In this document: positions 42,233 to 51,527 of the stretch, piece by piece
How the letters are laid out: each line of letters opens with the position of its first letter
How positions within the stretch are numbered: position 1 is the first letter of the stretch
Assembly: GCA_021323265.1 (NCBI GenBank)
Contig: JAJTCO010000007.1
Coordinates: 25,328-89,327 of the forward strand
Length of the DNA: 64,000 bases
DNA from: Pseudoduganella sp.
GTDB lineage: Bacteria > Pseudomonadota > Gammaproteobacteria > Burkholderiales > Burkholderiaceae_D
Direction: 5' to 3'
Notes under the pieces: model-generated
What the model saw: the letters and a program-made list of their open reading frames with translations, nothing else
The model's database searches: none
What the model was told of the DNA's origin: nothing
Program-made: the position numbers and the translations under genes

Positions 42233-43202
42233 CAAGCACCATGAGCAAACCATCGTCAAGCGCGGCGGCGGCAAGCACAAGCACGATGACCATGGCGGCG
42301 CCTGGAAGGTCGCGTTCGCGGACTTCTGCCTGGCGCTGATGTGCCTGTTCCTCGTGCTGTGGCTGATGGCCGTGCGCAACACCGAAACGCTGGAACACGT
42401 CATGACCCAGTCCGACGGCAGCAAGACCGACGTCGGCAAGGGCGTCATGCCGGAACAGGTGGGCGGCCCGCGCGGCAGCCTGATCGAGCGCTTCCCCATG
42501 CCGCGCACGGGCAACTCCGACGTCGACGGCAACGCCACCCAGGGCTATAACAAGAGCCCGACCCAGACCGCCGAGAACCGGGTGCGCTACGAAAAGCCGG
42601 AAGACCTGCGGCTGTTGTCGCAGACGCTGGCCAAGATGAGCGAGGAGGCGGGCCTGGCCAAGAACCTGGAATCGATGATCACGCCCTACGGCTTGCGCGT
42701 GCTGTTGCACGACACCGACAGCCAGGGCATGTTCGTGCGCGGCTCGGCCGTGCCGACCGACAAGTTTGCCAAGCTGCTGCAAGGCATGGGCCCGCTGTTT
42801 GCCCGCATGGAAAACCAGATGCTGATCGTTGGCCACACGGACTCCTCGCAGTACGCCGACACCAGCTACAAGGCCTTCTCCAACTGGAACCTGTCGAGCA
42901 ACCGCGCCATGTCGGCGCGCGCCCAGCTGCTGGCCGGCAGCATGCCGCAGGACAGCGTCCTGCAGGTGGTGGGCATGGCCGACCGTGCGCCCATCGACGC
43001 GAAAAAAGCCGATGCTGGCGTTAACCGCCGGATCGAACTGCTGATCCTGACGACGTCGCAGGCGCAGGCCATTGCCGAGATGTTTGGCATGCCGAGCAGC
43101 AAGACTGCTATCATCCGGGAATCCGATTTGCCCGCACCCGGCCTCTTGCAGCAATTGCGGCAGCAACTGCTGCCCGACAAGGGGAAAAGCAATGGCAATT
43201 AA
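42216..43202 (+). CDS. motB: Flagellar stator protein MotB (LafU-like)
   Basis: The 328-residue protein has one membrane segment with the essential ion-binding aspartate (Asp36 in VAFADFCLALMCLFLVLW) and a C-terminal OmpA-like peptidoglycan-binding domain (MLIVGHTDSSQY, then NLSSNRAMSARAQLL). Two in-frame GTG codons occur, at 42210 and 42216. The GAGGAGG at 42204-42210 is well spaced only for 42216, so that is used. The ion is probably protons, as in lateral systems, but that is not certain from sequence. Confidence 0.92.
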   Translation: MLKPHDKHHEQTIVKRGGGKHKHDDHGGAWKVAFADFCLALMCLFLVLWLMAVRNTETLEHVMTQSDGSKTDVGKGVMPEQVGGPRGSLIERFPMPRTGNSDVDGNATQGYNKSPTQTAENRVRYEKPEDLRLLSQTLAKMSEEAGLAKNLESMITPYGLRVLLHDTDSQGMFVRGSAVPTDKFAKLLQGMGPLFARMENQMLIVGHTDSSQYADTSYKAFSNWNLSSNRAMSARAQLLAGSMPQDSVLQVVGMADRAPIDAKKADAGVNRRIELLILTTSQAQAIAEMFGMPSSKTAIIRESDLPAPGLLQQLRQQLLPDKGKSNGN

Positions 43203-43224
43203 TGTTAAGTCAAGAGGAAACCGT

Positions 43225-43497
43225 ATGAGGATTTCCAACGCAACGCCCGGTGCGCCGGTGCAAACCGTGGCCGATGCCACCGCTGTCGACACGGCCCGTC
43301 CGGCCAGCGCGCCGGCGGCCCAGCGCGAGCTGGAGTCGGCCGTGCTGCAGCCGGCCCTGCAAGCGCTGAAGGAAATGGGCGACATCGACCACGAGCGCGT
43401 GGCGCAGCTGCGCGACGCCCTGGCCAAGGGCGAGCTGCCGTTCGACGCCGGCAAGCTGGCCGGCCTGATCCAGCGTTTCCATAAGGGCGAGCAGTGA
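43225..43497 (+). CDS. flgM: Anti-sigma-28 factor FlgM
   Basis: The 90-residue protein has a disordered N-terminus and a C-terminal helical segment (IDHERVAQLRDALAKGELPFDAGKLAGLIQRF) that is the FlgM sigma-binding motif. ATG at 43225 with AGAGGA upstream is preferred; an in-frame ATG at 43192 would add 11 residues and overlap motB. It would restrain the FliA encoded at 40557-41276 until the hook is finished. Its stop overlaps the flgN start (GTGA). Confidence 0.87.
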   Translation: MRISNATPGAPVQTVADATAVDTARPASAPAAQRELESAVLQPALQALKEMGDIDHERVAQLRDALAKGELPFDAGKLAGLIQRFHKGEQ

Positions 43498-43937
43498 ACC
43501 AGCCCGCCGCCGGCGCCCTGTCGCGCCAGGATGCCATGCGCATGCTGCTGGACGGCATCGCAGCCGACCTGCAAGCCTACCAGCAGCTGCTGGACCTGAT
43601 CGCCCAGCAATTCGAGGCGGCCATCCGCCACCAGAGTGCACGCCTGGGCGAGATCGCGCAGGAGGTCAGCGCCCTGGTCGACGTGCTGGAAGCGCGCCGC
43701 GCCCAGCGCGTGGAGCTGGCGGGACACCTGGCCGGCCCGCAACCGACGATGGAACAAGTATTTGCCCTGCTCAAGCCGGAAGCGCGCACGCGCCTGGAAC
43801 ACGACTGGGCCCAGCTGGAAGCGCTGGTGCGCACGGCACGCGAAATGGGCCGCCGCAATGCCGAACTGCTGGCGGAGCAATACACGGTCATGCAGCGCGT
43901 GCTGCATGGGGACGACCAAACCTATGAACCGGTCTGA
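43494..43937 (+). CDS. flgN: Flagellar chaperone FlgN-like protein
   Basis: The 147-residue helical protein begins at GTG inside the flgM stop and shows long amphipathic helices (LLDGIAADLQAYQQLLDLIAQQ, RTREMGRRNAELLAEQY). In lateral clusters flgN sits beside flgM and serves as chaperone for the hook-associated proteins FlgK and FlgL. The sequence is weakly conserved, so position is the main evidence. Confidence 0.78.
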   Translation: MNQPAAGALSRQDAMRMLLDGIAADLQAYQQLLDLIAQQFEAAIRHQSARLGEIAQEVSALVDVLEARRAQRVELAGHLAGPQPTMEQVFALLKPEARTRLEHDWAQLEALVRTAREMGRRNAELLAEQYTVMQRVLHGDDQTYEPV

Positions 43938-44736
43938 TTTCACGCCGCATACGCCGTTTACGGCAGCCACCCGGGCCACCAGCCCCACGGTCAGCAACGT
44001 GAGCGCCACGCGCCCGGTGCTGCCGGCCGCCTTCACCACCCCGGCCACGCCCGCCCGCGGCGCCATGCCGGCCGCGGCGACCCAGCAAGCCACCTTCCGC
44101 CAGGTGCACGCCGAGGTGGCGCGCTACATCGCCAGCAGCGCCGCCCCGTCCGTGGACGCGCCGGCTGGCGCCAGCACCCTCAATCCCGACGGCGCCGCCC
44201 TGCGCGCGCGCCTGGCCGCGCGCGCCATCGGCGGCAGCGGTGCCGCCGCCGCGGAAGGCGGCATCAGCGATGCCGCCCAGCAAGCTTTCCTCGATGCCAT
44301 CCGGCCCCACGCGGAAGCTGTCGCCGCCCGCCTGGGCGTGGCGCCCGAGCTGGTGGCCGCCCACGCGGCGCTGGAATCGGGCTGGGGCCGCCATGCGCCA
44401 GCCAACAACCTGTTCGGCATCAAGGCCGGCGGCAACTGGCAGGGCGCCGTGCAGGCCCTGGCGACGCTGGAGGTGGAACAGGGGGTGCCGGTGACGCGCA
44501 CCGAGCGGTTCCGCGGCTATGACGACATGGCAGGCAGCTTCGACGACTATGCCGGCTTGCTGCTGGACAACCCACGCTACAAGCGCGCCCTCAACACGGG
44601 CGGCGACGCGCAGGCCTTCGCCCGCGCGCTGCAGGAGGGCGGCTATGCCACGGACCCGGCCTACGCCGACAAGCTGGGCCGCGTCGCGGCCAGCATCAAG
44701 GCAACTCAGCTGGCTCGACTGTCCCAGCCTCAATGA
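43924..44736 (+). CDS. FlgJ-type muramidase (peptidoglycan hydrolase) without rod domain
   Basis: The 270-residue protein has a low-complexity N-terminus (to about residue 105) and a C-terminal glucosaminidase domain like the second half of FlgJ (LVAAHAALESGWGRHAPANNLFGIKA, then YDDMAGSFDDYAGLLLDNPRY). The glutamate in ALESGWG is the catalytic one in this family. It would cut peptidoglycan to let the rod pass. The rod-cap half is a separate gene at 51527-51940. ATG at 43924 overlaps flgN by 14 nt; the 3' end overlaps the convergent flgA by 41 nt. Confidence 0.88.
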   Translation: MNRSDFTPHTPFTAATRATSPTVSNVSATRPVLPAAFTTPATPARGAMPAAATQQATFRQVHAEVARYIASSAAPSVDAPAGASTLNPDGAALRARLAARAIGGSGAAAAEGGISDAAQQAFLDAIRPHAEAVAARLGVAPELVAAHAALESGWGRHAPANNLFGIKAGGNWQGAVQALATLEVEQGVPVTRTERFRGYDDMAGSFDDYAGLLLDNPRYKRALNTGGDAQAFARALQEGGYATDPAYADKLGRVAASIKATQLARLSQPQ

Positions 44737-45412
44737 CGCGCGCCCGGATCAGGGCGCCGCTGCTGTTCTTCACGCGGATGATGGCGCCGCGCATGCCATT
44801 GTCGAGCGCCTCCCCCGCCATGGACACTTCGATCTGCTCGCGCCGCGCGACGATGCGCACCTGGTCGCCGCGCTTGACCAGCTGGGGCGCCACCACCATG
44901 TTCTGGCGGATGATCTCGCCGGCGCGGATGCTGCGCCGCGCCGCCATGCCTTCCAGCTCCGCCGGATCGGAGAACGGGTCCGGTATTAACGTTATGTCGT
45001 GGCGCACCTGCAACAAGTCTATAGGCGACAGAATTTTGCCATACATTAAATCTGTAGCAGCCACTGCAACCTTCGCCGATACCTTTCCCCTAGCAATATA
45101 CTCATAGCGCCATCCTGGCAAGCTTGCGCAAACGGCCACGAAGCGCATGCGCGAAATCCCGCGCGGATCCAGGCTTTCCACCCGGATTTCAGAGGGACAG
45201 GACGGGATCGCGCGGTTGCTGCGCACCACGTCGACTTCCAGCTTGGGTTCCACCCAGCCGCGACTCTGTGCATGGTTTGACAATTGATTTTTCGCAGCTA
45301 CTTGCACCTTGCCTACCACTTCCTCCATTACTGAAGCGCTTGCCGCATTGGCATGCAACATTCCCAAGGGCAACAATACGCCGAAAACCTGTACAATAAG
45401 ATTGTTGGACAT
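44696..45412 (-). CDS. flgA: Flagellar P-ring chaperone FlgA
   Basis: The 238-residue periplasmic protein aids assembly of the P-ring protein FlgI. A signal peptide (VQVFGVLLPLGMLHANAASA) is followed by the FlgA/SAF domain, with RGKVSAKVAVAATDL and RSIRAGEIIRQNMVVAPQLVKRGDQVRI. ATG at 45412 with AAAGG upstream is preferred to the in-frame ATG at 45448, which lacks a ribosome site. It is divergent from flgB with 54 nt between, as in lateral lfgA/lfgB. Confidence 0.9.
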   Translation of the reverse strand: MSNNLIVQVFGVLLPLGMLHANAASASVMEEVVGKVQVAAKNQLSNHAQSRGWVEPKLEVDVVRSNRAIPSCPSEIRVESLDPRGISRMRFVAVCASLPGWRYEYIARGKVSAKVAVAATDLMYGKILSPIDLLQVRHDITLIPDPFSDPAELEGMAARRSIRAGEIIRQNMVVAPQLVKRGDQVRIVARREQIEVSMAGEALDNGMRGAIIRVKNSSGALIRARVIEAGTVEPAELP

Positions 45413-45466
45413 GGGCAATACCTTTAGTATGTAATTTCGCTGGGACATTACCAGAGGAGAGTAACA

Positions 45467-45829
45467 ATGGCCATTGATTTCAAAGACGCGCTGGGGCTGC
45501 ATGCCGATGCACTGAATTTGCGTGCGCAGCGTACCCGCATCCTCGCGTCCAACATCGCCAACGAGAACACGCCGGGCTATGCGGCCCAGGATATCGACTT
45601 CCAGGAGTCGCTGGCGCGCGTGGAAGCGGACGCCAGCGGCGCGCCCGTGCTGGACGGCGATGGGGAGACCAAGTTCCGCGTGCCCTACCACCCGAGCGGC
45701 GACGGCAACACCGTCGAGATCGGGGTCGAGCAGGCCGCCTTCTCGCAAAACGCAACCGATTTCGCCACCAGCCTGACCTTCATCAACATGAAGCTGCGCG
45801 GGCTGGCCAAGGCCATCAACGGCCAATAA
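45467..45829 (+). CDS. flgB: Flagellar rod protein FlgB
   Basis: The 120-residue proximal rod protein has the N-terminal rod motif LRAQRTRILASNIANENTPGYAAQDIDF and the C-terminal TDFATSLTFINMKLRGLAKAI. AGAGGAGAG precedes the ATG. It heads flgBCDEFGHIJ. Confidence 0.95.
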   Translation: MAIDFKDALGLHADALNLRAQRTRILASNIANENTPGYAAQDIDFQESLARVEADASGAPVLDGDGETKFRVPYHPSGDGNTVEIGVEQAAFSQNATDFATSLTFINMKLRGLAKAINGQ

Positions 45830-45845
45830 ACCCAGGGGATGACCC

Positions 45846-46262
45846 ATGAGCTTTAAAGACATTGCGCAAATCGCCGGTTCGGCGATGGCAGCGCAGACGG
45901 TGCGCCTGAATACCGTCGCCTCCAACCTGGCCAACGCCGACTCGGTGGCCGGCAGCGAAGCGGAAACCTACCGCGCCCGCAAGCCTGTCTTTGCGGCCGT
46001 GATGAACGACAGCACCGGGGCGGCCGCCGGCGGCCAGGTGCAGGTGCTGGACGTGGTCGAGTCGGCCGAACCGCTGCGCAAGGTGTACGAGCCGGGCAAC
46101 CCGCTGGCCAATGCCGACGGCATGGTGTTCTACCCCAACGTCAACCAGGTGGCCGAGATGACCGACATGATGTCGGCGTCGCGTGCTTTCGAAACCAATG
46201 TGGAAGTGCTGGGCCGTATCCGCGGCATGCAGGCTTCCCTGCTCAAGCTGGGCGAACTCTGA
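45846..46262 (+). CDS. flgC: Flagellar rod protein FlgC
   Basis: The 138-residue proximal rod protein shows the rod motif QTVRLNTVASNLANADSV and the typical C-terminal VNQVAEMTDMMSASRAFETNVEVL. Its stop shares a base with the flgD start. Confidence 0.95.
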   Translation: MSFKDIAQIAGSAMAAQTVRLNTVASNLANADSVAGSEAETYRARKPVFAAVMNDSTGAAAGGQVQVLDVVESAEPLRKVYEPGNPLANADGMVFYPNVNQVAEMTDMMSASRAFETNVEVLGRIRGMQASLLKLGEL

Positions 46263-46930
46263 TGGAAACCAACCTGTTTACCAACGCGGCAACGCAGAAC
46301 GGCGGCGCCACCGGCGTGGCGCTGAACGGCGCCTCGAACGAGGGGCGCGACATGTTCACCAAGCTGCTCGTGGCCCAGATCCAGAACCAGGACCCGTTGT
46401 CGCCGCAAGACCCGGCCCAGTTCGTCCAGCAGCTGACCCAGCTGTCGCAGACCGAAGCGCTGCAGAACCTGGCCAACCTGACCTCGGCCAACGCCTCCGT
46501 GCTGCAATCGATGCAGGTGCTGGCCATGGGCGCCCAGGTCGGCGCCGACGTCATGGTGCAGTCCGGTTCCGTCACCATCGACGGCGACAAGGTGCAGGGC
46601 ACCGCGACGCTCAGCAGCGGCTCGGCCAAGACCACCCTGGTGCTGACCGGCGCCGGCGGCCAGCAGTACGAAGTGGTGCTGGGCACCCTGCCGGCCGGCA
46701 CCCACCAGTTCACCATCGACCCTGCCAAGCTGAACCTGCCGGCCGGCACGTACGCGATGCGCATCGCCAGCGAGAGCAACCCGAACGCACCAATCGCCGT
46801 GCAGGGCCGCCTGGACAGTGTCCAGCTGGGCGCCGGCGGCAACATGACGCTGCAAATCGACACCGTGGGCGAAGTAGCGCCTTCGGCCATTACCGCATTC
46901 CGGGCCAAAAACCCGACTTCCGCTATTTAA
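46262..46930 (+). CDS. flgD: Hook cap / hook assembly protein FlgD
   Basis: The 222-residue hook scaffold protein has the N-terminal MFTKLLVAQIQNQDPLSPQDPAQFVQQLTQLSQ motif split over residues 33-65 and a C-terminal FlgD Ig/Tudor-like part with the beta-rich segment LPAGTYAMRIASES. It is essential for hook polymerisation by FlgE, which follows 15 nt later. Confidence 0.94.
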   Translation: METNLFTNAATQNGGATGVALNGASNEGRDMFTKLLVAQIQNQDPLSPQDPAQFVQQLTQLSQTEALQNLANLTSANASVLQSMQVLAMGAQVGADVMVQSGSVTIDGDKVQGTATLSSGSAKTTLVLTGAGGQQYEVVLGTLPAGTHQFTIDPAKLNLPAGTYAMRIASESNPNAPIAVQGRLDSVQLGAGGNMTLQIDTVGEVAPSAITAFRAKNPTSAI

Positions 46931-46945
46931 CGAAAGGTCCCCGCC

Positions 46946-48202
46946 ATGAGTTTCGATATCGCCTTGTCCGGCATCCAGGCCATCAATGAGCAACTGGGCA
47001 CGATTTCCAACAATATCGCCAACGCCGGGACCTACGGTTTCAAGTCCAGCCGCGCGAACTTTGCCTCGCTGCACGCGGGCGAGCAGCCGACCGGCGTGCA
47101 CATCGGCTCGACCACCCAGTCCATCGGCCTGAACGGCGGCATCCAGGCCACCAACCGCGGCCTGGACGCGCTGATCAACGGCCGCGGCTTCTTCGTCACC
47201 AAGGACTTGACCGGCCAGACCAACTACACCCGCGTCGGCATCTTCACCAAGGACGCCAGCGACTTCCTGACCAACAGCGCCGGCCACCGCGTGCAAGGCT
47301 TCGCCCTCACCCCGCCCAGCATGGTGGCCGGCCCGATGGGCGACATCAAGGTGCCGACCAACCAGCTGAGCGCCAAGGCCAGCGAGAACATCGACTTCGT
47401 GGCCAATATGTCGGCCGACTGGACGGTGCCGACCGTGCCCTTCACGCCGGCCGACGCCAGCACCACGCCGCCCACCGTGCCGGATCCTGCTTCGTACAAT
47501 ATGTCGAAGGTCACCGTGGTGCACGACTCGCTGGGCAGGGAGCACACGGTGACCCAGTACTTCGCGCGCGACCCGGACCCGGCCAACCCACTGCTGGTCA
47601 ACGTGTACGTTGCCGTCGACGGCACCGACCTGGCGGGCGGGGTCAGCTACCAGCTGCAGTTCGACGCAAACGGCAAGCTGGACGAGGCCAACAACCCAGC
47701 CGGTGCCGATACGCCATATATCGCATCGCTGGACCTGTCGGTGCCGCCGGCCACCACGCCGCAGACCATCAAACTCGATTACAGCGGGACCACCTTCCAG
47801 AAAGGTGAATCGACCACCTCGACCAACGCGGCCGACGGCTACTCCGCCGGCAGCTACGTCGGCGTGGAACTGGACCAGCAAGGCAATGTGGTGGCCAAGT
47901 ATTCCAACGGCGAGAAGCAAGCCATTGCCCGCCTGACCCTGGCCACCTTCCCCAACGAGGATGCGCTGATGCCGGTCAACGAAACCTCCTGGCAAGCCAA
48001 CGTGCAGTCCGGCACCCCGAACTTCTCGGAGCCAGGCGCGGGCGTGGCCGGCGCGCTGACCGTGGCCTCGCTGGAGACGTCGAACGTCGACATCACCGCC
48101 GAGCTGGTGAGCCTGATGACGGCGCAGCGCAACTACCAGGCCAACTCCAAGGTCATCACTGCAGAGAACCAGATGCTGCAGTCGCTGATGCAGGCGCTGT
48201 AA
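46946..48202 (+). CDS. flgE: Flagellar hook protein FlgE
   Basis: The 418-residue hook subunit has the N-terminal rod/hook motif (LSGIQAINEQLGTISNNIANAGTYGFKSSR), a central variable domain, and the C-terminal LVSLMTAQRNYQANSKVITAENQMLQSLMQA. Length is in the normal range. AAAGG lies upstream of the ATG. Confidence 0.95.
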   Translation: MSFDIALSGIQAINEQLGTISNNIANAGTYGFKSSRANFASLHAGEQPTGVHIGSTTQSIGLNGGIQATNRGLDALINGRGFFVTKDLTGQTNYTRVGIFTKDASDFLTNSAGHRVQGFALTPPSMVAGPMGDIKVPTNQLSAKASENIDFVANMSADWTVPTVPFTPADASTTPPTVPDPASYNMSKVTVVHDSLGREHTVTQYFARDPDPANPLLVNVYVAVDGTDLAGGVSYQLQFDANGKLDEANNPAGADTPYIASLDLSVPPATTPQTIKLDYSGTTFQKGESTTSTNAADGYSAGSYVGVELDQQGNVVAKYSNGEKQAIARLTLATFPNEDALMPVNETSWQANVQSGTPNFSEPGAGVAGALTVASLETSNVDITAELVSLMTAQRNYQANSKVITAENQMLQSLMQAL

Positions 48203-48214
48203 GGGCCACGCTGA

Positions 48215-48943
48215 ATGGACGCGCTGATCTATACGGCGATGAGCGGTGCCGAGCGGGCCATGCGTGGCCAGCAGGTGCACGCCAACAACCTCGCCAACCT
48301 CGACACCAACGGCTTCCGCGCCAACCTGGAGCTGGCGCAGGCGGCCAAGCTGCCCGGCTACGGCTACGACGACCGCCACATGTCGCAGCTGCAGGCCAAC
48401 GCGGTCACCGACCGCCAGGGCGCGCTGCGCGCCACCGGGCGCGAACTGGACGTGGCCATTTCCGGCCCCGGCTACTTCGCCGTGCAAGGCCCGGGCGGCG
48501 AAGGCTACACCCGCGCCGGCGCCATCACGCTGGACGCGGACGGCACGCTGACCGTGAACGGCATGCCGCTGCTGGGCGAAGGCGGCCCGATCACCCTGCC
48601 CATCCACCGCAAGGTGGAAATCGGCCAGGATGGCACCGTGTCGATCCTGGGCCCGGGCGCCAATGCGGAAATGCAGGTGATCGTCAAGCTCAAGCTGGTG
48701 CGCGCGGAAGCGTCCGAGCTGACCAAGAATGAAGCGGGCCTGCTGGTAGCGCGCGACGGCCAGCAACTGGCCGCCGACGCCACGGTGCAGGTGAAGGCGG
48801 GCCACCTGGAAGGGGCCAACGTGTCGGCCATCGAAGAAATGGTGGCCACCATGAGCCTGAACCGCACCTTTGAAATCCAGATGAAATTGTTCAAGGCCGC
48901 CGACAGCATGAACGAGATCGGCAATAAACTCATCAGCGGCTAA
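48215..48943 (+). CDS. flgF: Flagellar rod protein FlgF
   Basis: The 242-residue proximal rod protein has the rod motif AERAMRGQQVHANNLANLDTNGFRANL and the C-terminal VEEMVATMSLNRTFEIQM-like segment (IEEMVATMSLNRTFEIQMKL). It is shorter than FlgG and precedes it by 13 nt. Confidence 0.95.
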   Translation: MDALIYTAMSGAERAMRGQQVHANNLANLDTNGFRANLELAQAAKLPGYGYDDRHMSQLQANAVTDRQGALRATGRELDVAISGPGYFAVQGPGGEGYTRAGAITLDADGTLTVNGMPLLGEGGPITLPIHRKVEIGQDGTVSILGPGANAEMQVIVKLKLVRAEASELTKNEAGLLVARDGQQLAADATVQVKAGHLEGANVSAIEEMVATMSLNRTFEIQMKLFKAADSMNEIGNKLISG

Positions 48944-48956
48944 CCAGGAGAGACCC

Positions 48957-49748
48957 ATGAATCCAGCAATGTGGATCAGCAAGACCGGCGTGCAGGCGCA
49001 AGACGCGAAGCTGCAAGCCATCGCCAACAACCTGGCCAACGCCAACACCGTCGGCTTCAAGCGCGACCGCGTCGTGTTCGAGGACCTGTTCTACTCGATC
49101 GACCAGCAGCCCGGTGCGCAGCGCGCCGACAACAATACCCTGGCGCCGTCCGGCGTACAGATGGGTAACGGTACCCACCTGGTGGGCACGCAGAAGATCT
49201 TCACCACCGGCAACCTGCAAACGACCAACAACGCGCTTGACGTGGCCGTGATGGGCAACGGCTTCCTGCAGGTGCGCCGCCCGAACGGCGAACCGGCCTT
49301 CACCCGCGCCGGCCAGCTGCAGATCGACGCGAACGGCGTGCTGGTCAACGCTTCCGGCCTGCCGCTGGTGCCGCAGATCACCGTGCCGGCCAACGCCACC
49401 TCGATCACCATTGGCGAGAACGGCACCGTCTCGGCCAACATCCCGGGCAATACCGCGCCGACGGAACTGGGCCAGCTGACGCTGACCTCCTTCATCAACC
49501 CGACCGGCCTGCAGGCCCTGGGCGAAAACCTGTTCGCGGAAACCCCGGCCTCGGGCGCCCCGACCGAAGGCCGCCCGGGCGACGCCCAGTTCGGCAAGCT
49601 CAAGCAGGGCGCGCTGGAAGGCTCCAACGTGCAGGTGGTGGAAGAGATGGTGGACATGATCGCTGCCCAGCGTACCTACGAAATGAACACCAAGGTCCTC
49701 ACCGCAGCGGACAATATGCTGCAATACCTGGCCCAGGCTGCACGCTGA
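48957..49748 (+). CDS. flgG: Flagellar distal rod protein FlgG
   Basis: The 263-residue distal rod protein shows QAQDAKLQAIANNLANANTVGFKRDR and the C-terminal VVEEMVDMIAAQRTYEMNTKVL. The insert after the motif (VVFEDLFYSIDQQPGAQR) is typical of FlgG. It overlaps flgH by one base. Confidence 0.96.
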   Translation: MNPAMWISKTGVQAQDAKLQAIANNLANANTVGFKRDRVVFEDLFYSIDQQPGAQRADNNTLAPSGVQMGNGTHLVGTQKIFTTGNLQTTNNALDVAVMGNGFLQVRRPNGEPAFTRAGQLQIDANGVLVNASGLPLVPQITVPANATSITIGENGTVSANIPGNTAPTELGQLTLTSFINPTGLQALGENLFAETPASGAPTEGRPGDAQFGKLKQGALEGSNVQVVEEMVDMIAAQRTYEMNTKVLTAADNMLQYLAQAAR

Positions 49749-50407
49749 TGAAACGCGCCCTCCCCGCGCTGGCCCTGTTGCTGCTGGCGGGCTGTACAGC
49801 CCTCCAGCCGGCAGTGCGTCCGGCGCCTTTCGACGAAGCCCCCGCCCTGTCGCGCAGCGCCATGCCGCGCGGCAGTTCCGGCGGCGTCTTCAATCCCGAC
49901 AGCGGCTTGTCGCTGGTGTCGGACAGCCGCGCCTTCCGCGTCGGCGACCTCGTCACCGTGATCCTGCAGGAAACCACGCAGGCTTCCAAGAGTGCCGGTA
50001 CCACCATGGCCAAGGATTCCAGCGTCGGCATCGCCCCGCCCAGCCTGCTGGGCAAGACGTTCCCGAAGGCTGGCGTCGACATCTCGGCCCAGCGCGCCTT
50101 CCAGGGCGACGCCTCGAGCACCCAGCAAAACGCGCTGTCCGGCGCCATCACCGTCATGGTGCAGGAAGTGATGCCGAACGGCCTGCTGAAAGTGGCCGGC
50201 GAAAAAGTGCTGACCCTGAACCAAGGCGAGGAATTCGTGCGCCTGCGCGGCTTCCTGCGCGCCGCCGACATCGACGCCAACAACCACGTCTCGTCGCAGC
50301 GCATCGCCAATGCCCGCATCGCCTACGGCGCCCAGGGCTCGCTGGCAGAAACCAATACTCCGCCGTGGCTGACGCGTTTCTTCCTCGGCCCGCTGATGCC
50401 ATTTTGA
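49748..50407 (+). CDS. flgH: Flagellar L-ring lipoprotein FlgH
   Basis: The 219-residue outer-membrane lipoprotein forms the L-ring. It has a lipobox with the acceptor Cys16 (LLLLAGC) and family motifs SLVSDSRAFRVGDLVTVIL and LPNGLLKVAGEKVL-like VMPNGLLKVAGEK. It lies between flgG and flgI as expected. Confidence 0.95.
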   Translation: MKRALPALALLLLAGCTALQPAVRPAPFDEAPALSRSAMPRGSSGGVFNPDSGLSLVSDSRAFRVGDLVTVILQETTQASKSAGTTMAKDSSVGIAPPSLLGKTFPKAGVDISAQRAFQGDASSTQQNALSGAITVMVQEVMPNGLLKVAGEKVLTLNQGEEFVRLRGFLRAADIDANNHVSSQRIANARIAYGAQGSLAETNTPPWLTRFFLGPLMPF

Positions 50408-50417
50408 GGTGATGACT

Positions 50418-51527
50418 ATGTTTGGCTTGAATACCGGCAAGCGCTTCCTGGCGGTCCTGCTGCTGGCAGTGGCCCTGCCCGCCAGCGCCGCCCCGCAGCT
50501 GCGCAACCTGGTCGCCATCGAAGGCGTGCGCGACAATCCCCTGGTCGGTTACGGCCTGGTGGTCGGCCTGAACGGCTCGGGCGACTCGACCCAGGTCAAG
50601 TTCGCCAGCCAGTCCGTGGTCAACATGCTCAAGCAGTTCGGCGTCAAGCTGCCCGACGGCGCCGACGCCAAGAGCAAGAACGTGGCAGCCGTCATGGTCT
50701 CGGCCGTGTTCCCGCCCGGCTACCGGCGCGGCCAGCCGATCGACGTCACGGTTTCCTCGCTGGGCGACGCCAAGAGCCTGCGCGGCGGTTCCCTGCTGCT
50801 GACCCCGCTCAAGGCTGCCGACAACGAAGTGTATGCGCTGGCGCAGGGCAACGTGGTGGTGGGCGGCCTGTCCGCCTCGGGCAAGAGCGGCTCCTCGGTC
50901 ACGGTGAATACCCCGACCGCCGGCCGCATCCCGAACGGCGCCGTGATCGAACGCGAAATCCCGACCGATTTCGCCACCAAGCCCAGCGTGCACCTGTCGC
51001 TCAAGCAACCGAACTTCCAGACCGCCACCAATATCGTGGAAGCGATCAACCGCAAGTTCGGCGACATCGCCAGCACCGCCGACGGCACCGGCATCGACGT
51101 GCTGGCCCCGGGCAACCCGACCCAGCGCGTGGCCTTCATGGCCAAGCTGGAAGCGCTGCCGATCGACGTCGGCGCCGAGCACCCGAAAGTGGTGTTCAAC
51201 TCGCGCACCGGCACCGTGGTCATTGCCGACGGCTTGCGCGTGAAGGCTGCCGCCGTGACCCACGGCTCGCTCAAGGTGGTGATTTCGGAAAGCGCGAAAG
51301 TAAGCCAGCCGCAGCCGTTCAGCCAGGGCCAGACCACCGTCACCCCGCAGTCGGGCGTGGCCGTGGATGAAGCCAAGCCGCAAATGTTCAAATGGCCGGC
51401 CGGCGCCAAGCTGCAAGCCATCATCGACGTGGTCAACAGCCTGGGCGCCACGCCGGACGACATCATGGCCATCCTGCAGGCGCTGGACCAGGCCGGCGCC
51501 ATCGAAGGCGAACTGGTGGTGATCTGA
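50418..51527 (+). CDS. flgI: Flagellar P-ring protein FlgI
   Basis: The 369-residue periplasmic ring protein has a signal peptide (FLAVLLLAVALPASAA) and the conserved VAIEGVRDNPLVGYGLVVGLNGSGD, split over residues 27-51. Three possible starts lie within 10 nt (GTG 50409, ATG 50412, ATG 50418); 50418 is best spaced from GAGG at 50406-50409. The C-terminal part that contacts FlgJ and the rod is complete. Confidence 0.95.
   Translation: MFGLNTGKRFLAVLLLAVALPASAAPQLRNLVAIEGVRDNPLVGYGLVVGLNGSGDSTQVKFASQSVVNMLKQFGVKLPDGADAKSKNVAAVMVSAVFPPGYRRGQPIDVTVSSLGDAKSLRGGSLLLTPLKAADNEVYALAQGNVVVGGLSASGKSGSSVTVNTPTAGRIPNGAVIEREIPTDFATKPSVHLSLKQPNFQTATNIVEAINRKFGDIASTADGTGIDVLAPGNPTQRVAFMAKLEALPIDVGAEHPKVVFNSRTGTVVIADGLRVKAAAVTHGSLKVVISESAKVSQPQPFSQGQTTVTPQSGVAVDEAKPQMFKWPAGAKLQAIIDVVNSLGATPDDIMAILQALDQAGAIEGELVVI

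Noticed and set aside
46130..49060. 976-codon minus-strand frame opposite flgC-flgG
   Set aside because: It spans five clear flagellar genes in antisense; composition is typical of GC-driven shadow frames.
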